The notes under the pieces are model-generated. The model was not told where the DNA came from and made no database searches. It saw only the letters and a list, made by a program, of their open reading frames with translations. A stretch of DNA of 23,685 bases from Sutterella sp. (GTDB lineage: Bacteria; Pseudomonadota; Gammaproteobacteria; Burkholderiales; Burkholderiaceae_F): assembly GCA_019410445.1 (NCBI GenBank), contig DXSO01000014.1, forward strand, positions 1-23,685, written 5' to 3'. Each line of letters begins with the position of its first letter. Position 1 is the first letter of the stretch. The position numbers and the translations under genes are program-made. Below, piece by piece: positions 21,332 through 23,685 of the stretch.

Positions 21332-22572
21332 TGGAGAAATTTCCGATGGTGAATTCACGCTTGACGGCGGCTTTGTTTTGCACTTTGATTTTGTTTGGTT
21401 GCAGTACGGCACCGCATCAGCAGAATGCCGACATTGCTTTAGGTGAAGTTCAAGTGGCAGAGGTTCCTCAAGCGCAAGATTTTGTAGCAGGAAACTTGCG
21501 TTTGCGATCAGCTCGTTTTTCTGATTTGCCGCCTATGCGTGATGCGGACTGGGATCGAGCTGTGAAAGCTTTTCAGGTGTCTTGCTCGAGCATGGGAAAC
21601 CATACGCTTTGGCGCGAGGTATGCCGTAATGTGCAGGATATGCCAGAGGGATTGGGGAAGGCTTTCTTCGAAGGAAATTTCGATCTTTGGCAAGTTGCAC
21701 AGCAAGACGAACAAACAAATCGGGTCACTTATACAGGATTGATGACGGGGTATTACGAGCCGATTTTGCGGGCCAGCCGCTTTCGTCACGATGTTTATCA
21801 ATATCCGATATACGGCGTGCCTGATGATCTGATCACCGTGGATCTCGACTCCCTGTATCCTCAGTTAAAGGGGCTGCGTCTGCGCGGGAAATTGCAGGGT
21901 AATAAGCTGGTGCCGTATGACGATCGAAATGGGATAGTCCAGCGTCAGGATTTGAAGGAAAAATCGGTTATCTGTTGGGCAGATGATCCAGTGGAAGTGT
22001 TTTTTCTGCAGATTCAGGGATCCGGTCGAATTCTTTTGGATAACGGAGAACTCATTCGTGTCGGTTATGCAAATCAAAACGGGCACCCCTATAGAAGTTT
22101 GGGGGCGTGGCTGATTGAAAATGCGGGACTCACGCGCAATGAGATGAGCATGCAGCGAATCAAGAAGTGGGTGCAAGATAACCCGCAACGTCAACAGGAA
22201 TTGCTCAACGTCAATCCAAATTTTGTATTTTTTAGTGAACGCAAGGGGTTTGCAGACGACCAAGGACCGATTGGAGCGCAAGGCGTCCCGATCACTCCGT
22301 TGGCATCCGTTGCTGTGGATAGACGGTATTGGAAGCTGGGTGTTCCGTTTGTGACACAAGTCACGCAAATGAACCCGCCTTTGGAATTTGTTCGCCCTGT
22401 GATTGCCCAGGATACGGGAGGTGCAATCAAGGGAGTGTTGCGATTTGATTATTTTTGGGGACTGGGCAATACGGCTGGGATTCAGGCCGGTGCACAAAAA
22501 AGTCAGGTTGCAGCTTGGGTGATGGTGCCAAAAGGAAAAAGTCCGGCGTCAATCCTCTCGCAGGGACAATGA
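21331..22572 (+). CDS. mltA: Membrane-bound lytic murein transglycosylase A
   Basis: MltA cleaves the beta-1,4 bond between MurNAc and GlcNAc, forming 1,6-anhydro-MurNAc ends that enter cell-wall recycling. The 413-residue precursor is a lipoprotein: a hydrophobic signal and lipobox LFGC with C24, Ser at +2, as for outer-membrane lipoproteins. The MltA domain is visible at LMTGYYEPILRAS, then VEVFFLQIQGSGRILL, GYANQNGHPYRSLG and VFFSERKGF. The C-terminal 3D domain holds AQDTGGAIKG and RFDYFWG with the conserved D361 and D373. The ATG at 21331 overlaps the hemW stop and has GAGGT four bases upstream; an in-frame ATG at 21346 behind GGAG is a real alternative. Cell-wall product from MltA would supply the AmgK-MurU route encoded upstream. 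Confidence 0.94.
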   Translation: MEKFPMVNSRLTAALFCTLILFGCSTAPHQQNADIALGEVQVAEVPQAQDFVAGNLRLRSARFSDLPPMRDADWDRAVKAFQVSCSSMGNHTLWREVCRNVQDMPEGLGKAFFEGNFDLWQVAQQDEQTNRVTYTGLMTGYYEPILRASRFRHDVYQYPIYGVPDDLITVDLDSLYPQLKGLRLRGKLQGNKLVPYDDRNGIVQRQDLKEKSVICWADDPVEVFFLQIQGSGRILLDNGELIRVGYANQNGHPYRSLGAWLIENAGLTRNEMSMQRIKKWVQDNPQRQQELLNVNPNFVFFSERKGFADDQGPIGAQGVPITPLASVAVDRRYWKLGVPFVTQVTQMNPPLEFVRPVIAQDTGGAIKGVLRFDYFWGLGNTAGIQAGAQKSQVAAWVMVPKGKSPASILSQGQ

Positions 22573-22590
22573 AAACGAACTGTCTATGGG

Positions 22591-22619
22591 CTCCTTTGAA
22601 GGAGAGTCGCCGTTATAAT
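22591..22619 (+). promoter_or_regulatory. Candidate erpA promoter with hairpin over the -35 region
   Basis: A perfect TATAAT (22614-22619) lies about 72 bases before erpA. A CTCCTT-TG-AAGGAG inverted repeat (22591-22604) occupies the -35 position, with no better -35 hexamer. The repeat could be a regulator's operator or an mltA 3' hairpin; it does not match the IscR site I know. Confidence 0.38.
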
Positions 22620-22691
22620 TGCCGAACTTTGAGACTGAAACACGAACGCATACTTGGATTTGCCGTGTTTTCATGGGAGAGATGTTGAAAT

Positions 22692-23069
22692 ATGACTGAA
22701 GAAAACAACAATCTGCAGAACCCCTCTCCGGATGAAGCTCCGGAACCCTTGGTTTTTACCGATGCTTGTGTGGCTAAGGTCAAGGAACTGCTGGCTGCAG
22801 AAGAAAATCCCGAAATGCCTCTGCGTGTTTTCGTGCAGGGCGGTGGCTGTCAGGGGTTTCAGTATGGATTCCAATTCGAAGAAAAGCCGGCAGAGGACGA
22901 TGAAATTATTGCGCGCGATGGCGTGACGTTCTTGGTCGATTCGCTGTCGATGCAATATCTGGTTGGAGCCGAGATTGATTACAAAGAAGACCTCGAAGGT
23001 TCTCAATTTGTGATTCGTAACCCCAATGCGGTAACGTCCTGCTCCTGTGGTTCTTCCTTCTCGGTCTAA
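22692..23069 (+). CDS. erpA: Iron-sulfur cluster insertion protein ErpA
   Basis: ErpA is an A-type carrier that passes Fe-S clusters to apo-proteins. The 125-residue product has the full A-type pattern: LRVFVQGGGCQGFQYGFQFEE with C53, and SCSCGSSF near the end with C117 and C119, the three conserved cluster ligands. An N-terminal tail of about 20 acidic residues precedes the fold. ErpA is preferred over IscA or SufA because of GFQYGF and the terminal CSCGSSF and because it lies alone, not beside isc or suf genes; this is a judgement, not proof. GGGAGAG lies ten bases upstream of the ATG. A terminator follows, so erpA is probably monocistronic. Confidence 0.92.
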   Translation: MTEENNNLQNPSPDEAPEPLVFTDACVAKVKELLAAEENPEMPLRVFVQGGGCQGFQYGFQFEEKPAEDDEIIARDGVTFLVDSLSMQYLVGAEIDYKEDLEGSQFVIRNPNAVTSCSCGSSFSV

Positions 23070-23098
23070 CGGAAAGGATCGAGTCGGATTGGCCGACG

Positions 23099-23128
23099 AA
23101 AAGCTCCCGTGAAGGGGGCTTTTTTTTA
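23099..23128 (+). terminator. Intrinsic terminator of erpA
   Basis: AAAAGCTCCC (23099-23108) pairs with GGGGGCTTTT (23114-23123) with one T-G pair and a GTGAA loop, followed by a T-run to 23127. Just before it GTCGG-ATTGG-CCGAC (23083-23097) can form a second stem. Confidence 0.9.
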
Positions 23129-23196
23129 TTTGTTAAGAGATGACTTTGAGTCCTATCGGCTCAAGGAGTTGGCGGACAATTTTCCTGTTTCTAAAT

Positions 23197-23232
23197 TTTT
23201 CAGCACTTTTCAGCGCTTTGCCGTTTTAAAAT
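23197..23232 (+). promoter_or_regulatory. Tandem repeats and -10 box upstream of the DcuC-family gene
   Basis: TTTTCAGCAC and TTTTCAGCGC stand head to tail (23197-23216), ten bases apart, one helical turn, followed by TAAAAT at 23227-23232, 47 bases before the ATG. No -35 box is clear, which would suit activator dependence. No FNR or ArcA consensus is visible. Confidence 0.33.
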
Positions 23233-23279
23233 GAAACCATGCATTGCGCCAAAGAGCGCACCCGCTTAAGGAGAAAATT

Positions 23280-23685
23280 ATGAGCATTCTGTCCTGGATT
23301 GCAGTCGCAGTCATCTTTGCGACCATTTGGGCACTGGTCAAGCGCTGGGAAACGCGTTTGGTTCTGATTGCCGCTGGTCTGTTCCTTTGCGTTATTAGTT
23401 TGCAGCCCATGATGGGGCTCAACCAGTTTGCCAAATCAATGACGAACAACTCGCTCATTATGGCAATCTGCGGTTCGATGGGTTTTGCATATACGGCCAC
23501 CTATACGCAGTGTGACCGCTCACTCGTACATTACTTGTCGGCTCCGATTCGTGGTATGGGCATTTTGCTGGTGCCTGTTTCTACGATCATTACCTTCTTT
23601 GTTAACATCGCGCTTCCCTCAGCAGCTGGCTGTGCGGCTGCCGTGGGCTCCACTTTGATTCCCTTGATGCTTCGAGCAGGCATTA
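23280..23685 (+). CDS. DcuC-family C4-dicarboxylate carrier, N-terminal part
   Basis: The first 135 codons of a membrane carrier are present; the remainder lies past the window end. Hydrophobic segments alternate with short loops: a first helix at SILSWIAVAVIFATIWAL, a second at LVLIAAGLFLCVISL, then NNSLIMAICGSMGFAYTA, GILLVPVSTIITFFVNIALP and AAGCAAAVGSTLIPLMLRAGI. These last segments resemble DcuC, where SSATGLGVLLMATLFPVM follows a comparable loop. DcuC-type carriers exchange or export succinate and take up fumarate or malate during anaerobic growth. AAGGAG six bases before ATG 23280 is an excellent ribosome site. Together with the malic enzyme it suggests a dicarboxylate-based anaerobic metabolism. 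The subfamily cannot be fixed from the N-terminal third. Confidence 0.78.
   Translation, partial: MSILSWIAVAVIFATIWALVKRWETRLVLIAAGLFLCVISLQPMMGLNQFAKSMTNNSLIMAICGSMGFAYTATYTQCDRSLVHYLSAPIRGMGILLVPVSTIITFFVNIALPSAAGCAAAVGSTLIPLMLRAGI

Noticed and set aside
23231..23269. 12-codon leader ORF (MKPCIAPKSAPA) before the DcuC-family gene, ending in its ribosome site
   Set aside because: It has no ribosome site of its own and starts inside the -10-like sequence, so it is probably not even transcribed with its start codon.
1..23685. CRISPR arrays, tRNA/rRNA genes, insertion sequences, defence or secretion loci
   Set aside because: No repeated units with spacers, no cloverleaf or rRNA signatures, and no transposase, nuclease or effector motifs were seen on either strand.

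Overview
The window is an ordinary-looking stretch of a Gram-negative, probably betaproteobacterial (Burkholderiales) chromosome, about 50% GC and densely packed with housekeeping genes. Betaproteobacterial hallmarks are lptD diverging from amgK-murU, dusB-fis-purH in that order, a ScpA with the long N-terminal extension, and yicC / rph-rdgB-hemW. A C4-dicarboxylate carrier of the DcuC type and a malic enzyme suggest a fermentative or anaerobic, organic-acid-using host. A Sutterellaceae gut bacterium (Sutterella or Parasutterella type) would fit, but that is inference. Bases 1-16 are not genomic: they match the 3' part of the Nextera transposon mosaic end, so the biological sequence starts at base 17, inside surA.

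Layout. 17-2504 (minus): the start of surA and lptD, for outer-membrane protein and LPS assembly. 2709-5574 (plus): amgK and murU, which recycle N-acetylmuramate, then a nitronate-monooxygenase-family gene lacking the family's usual active-site histidine. 5721-8621: dusB-fis-purH. 8724-11280: tolB-pal-cpoB, separated from purH by two hairpins and without tolQRA next to it. 11575-13227: a malic enzyme with a long structured leader. 13311-16779: a complete NitT/TauT-type ABC importer (binding protein, ATPase, permease) tightly followed by scpA. 16745-17281 (minus): a PAP2 phosphatase whose end overlaps scpA. 17401-17700: a small protein I do not recognise. 17802-18701 (minus): yicC. 18842-22572: rph-rdgB-hemW-mltA, closely spaced or overlapping. 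22692-23069: erpA. 23280-end: the start of a DcuC-family carrier, cut by the window edge.

Shared themes. Envelope biogenesis (SurA, LptD, TolB, Pal, CpoB, MltA, a PAP2 phosphatase) and cell-wall recycling (MltA releases anhydromuropeptides; AmgK and MurU return MurNAc to UDP-MurNAc) recur. RNA and nucleotide housekeeping (DusB, RNase PH, YicC, RdgB, PurH) and cofactor maturation (HemW, ErpA) make up much of the rest. No tRNA, rRNA, CRISPR array, insertion sequence, phage gene or defence system was found. No gene-free gap exceeds 300 bases; the longest (294 bases, 11281-11574) holds a terminator, a promoter candidate and the malic-enzyme leader. I see no convincing new multi-gene system. The most notable leads are the altered nitronate monooxygenase, the malic-enzyme leader and cofactor residues, the ABC importer-scpA linkage, the Tat-like TolB signal, the orphan 99-residue protein, and the junction between purH and tolB.
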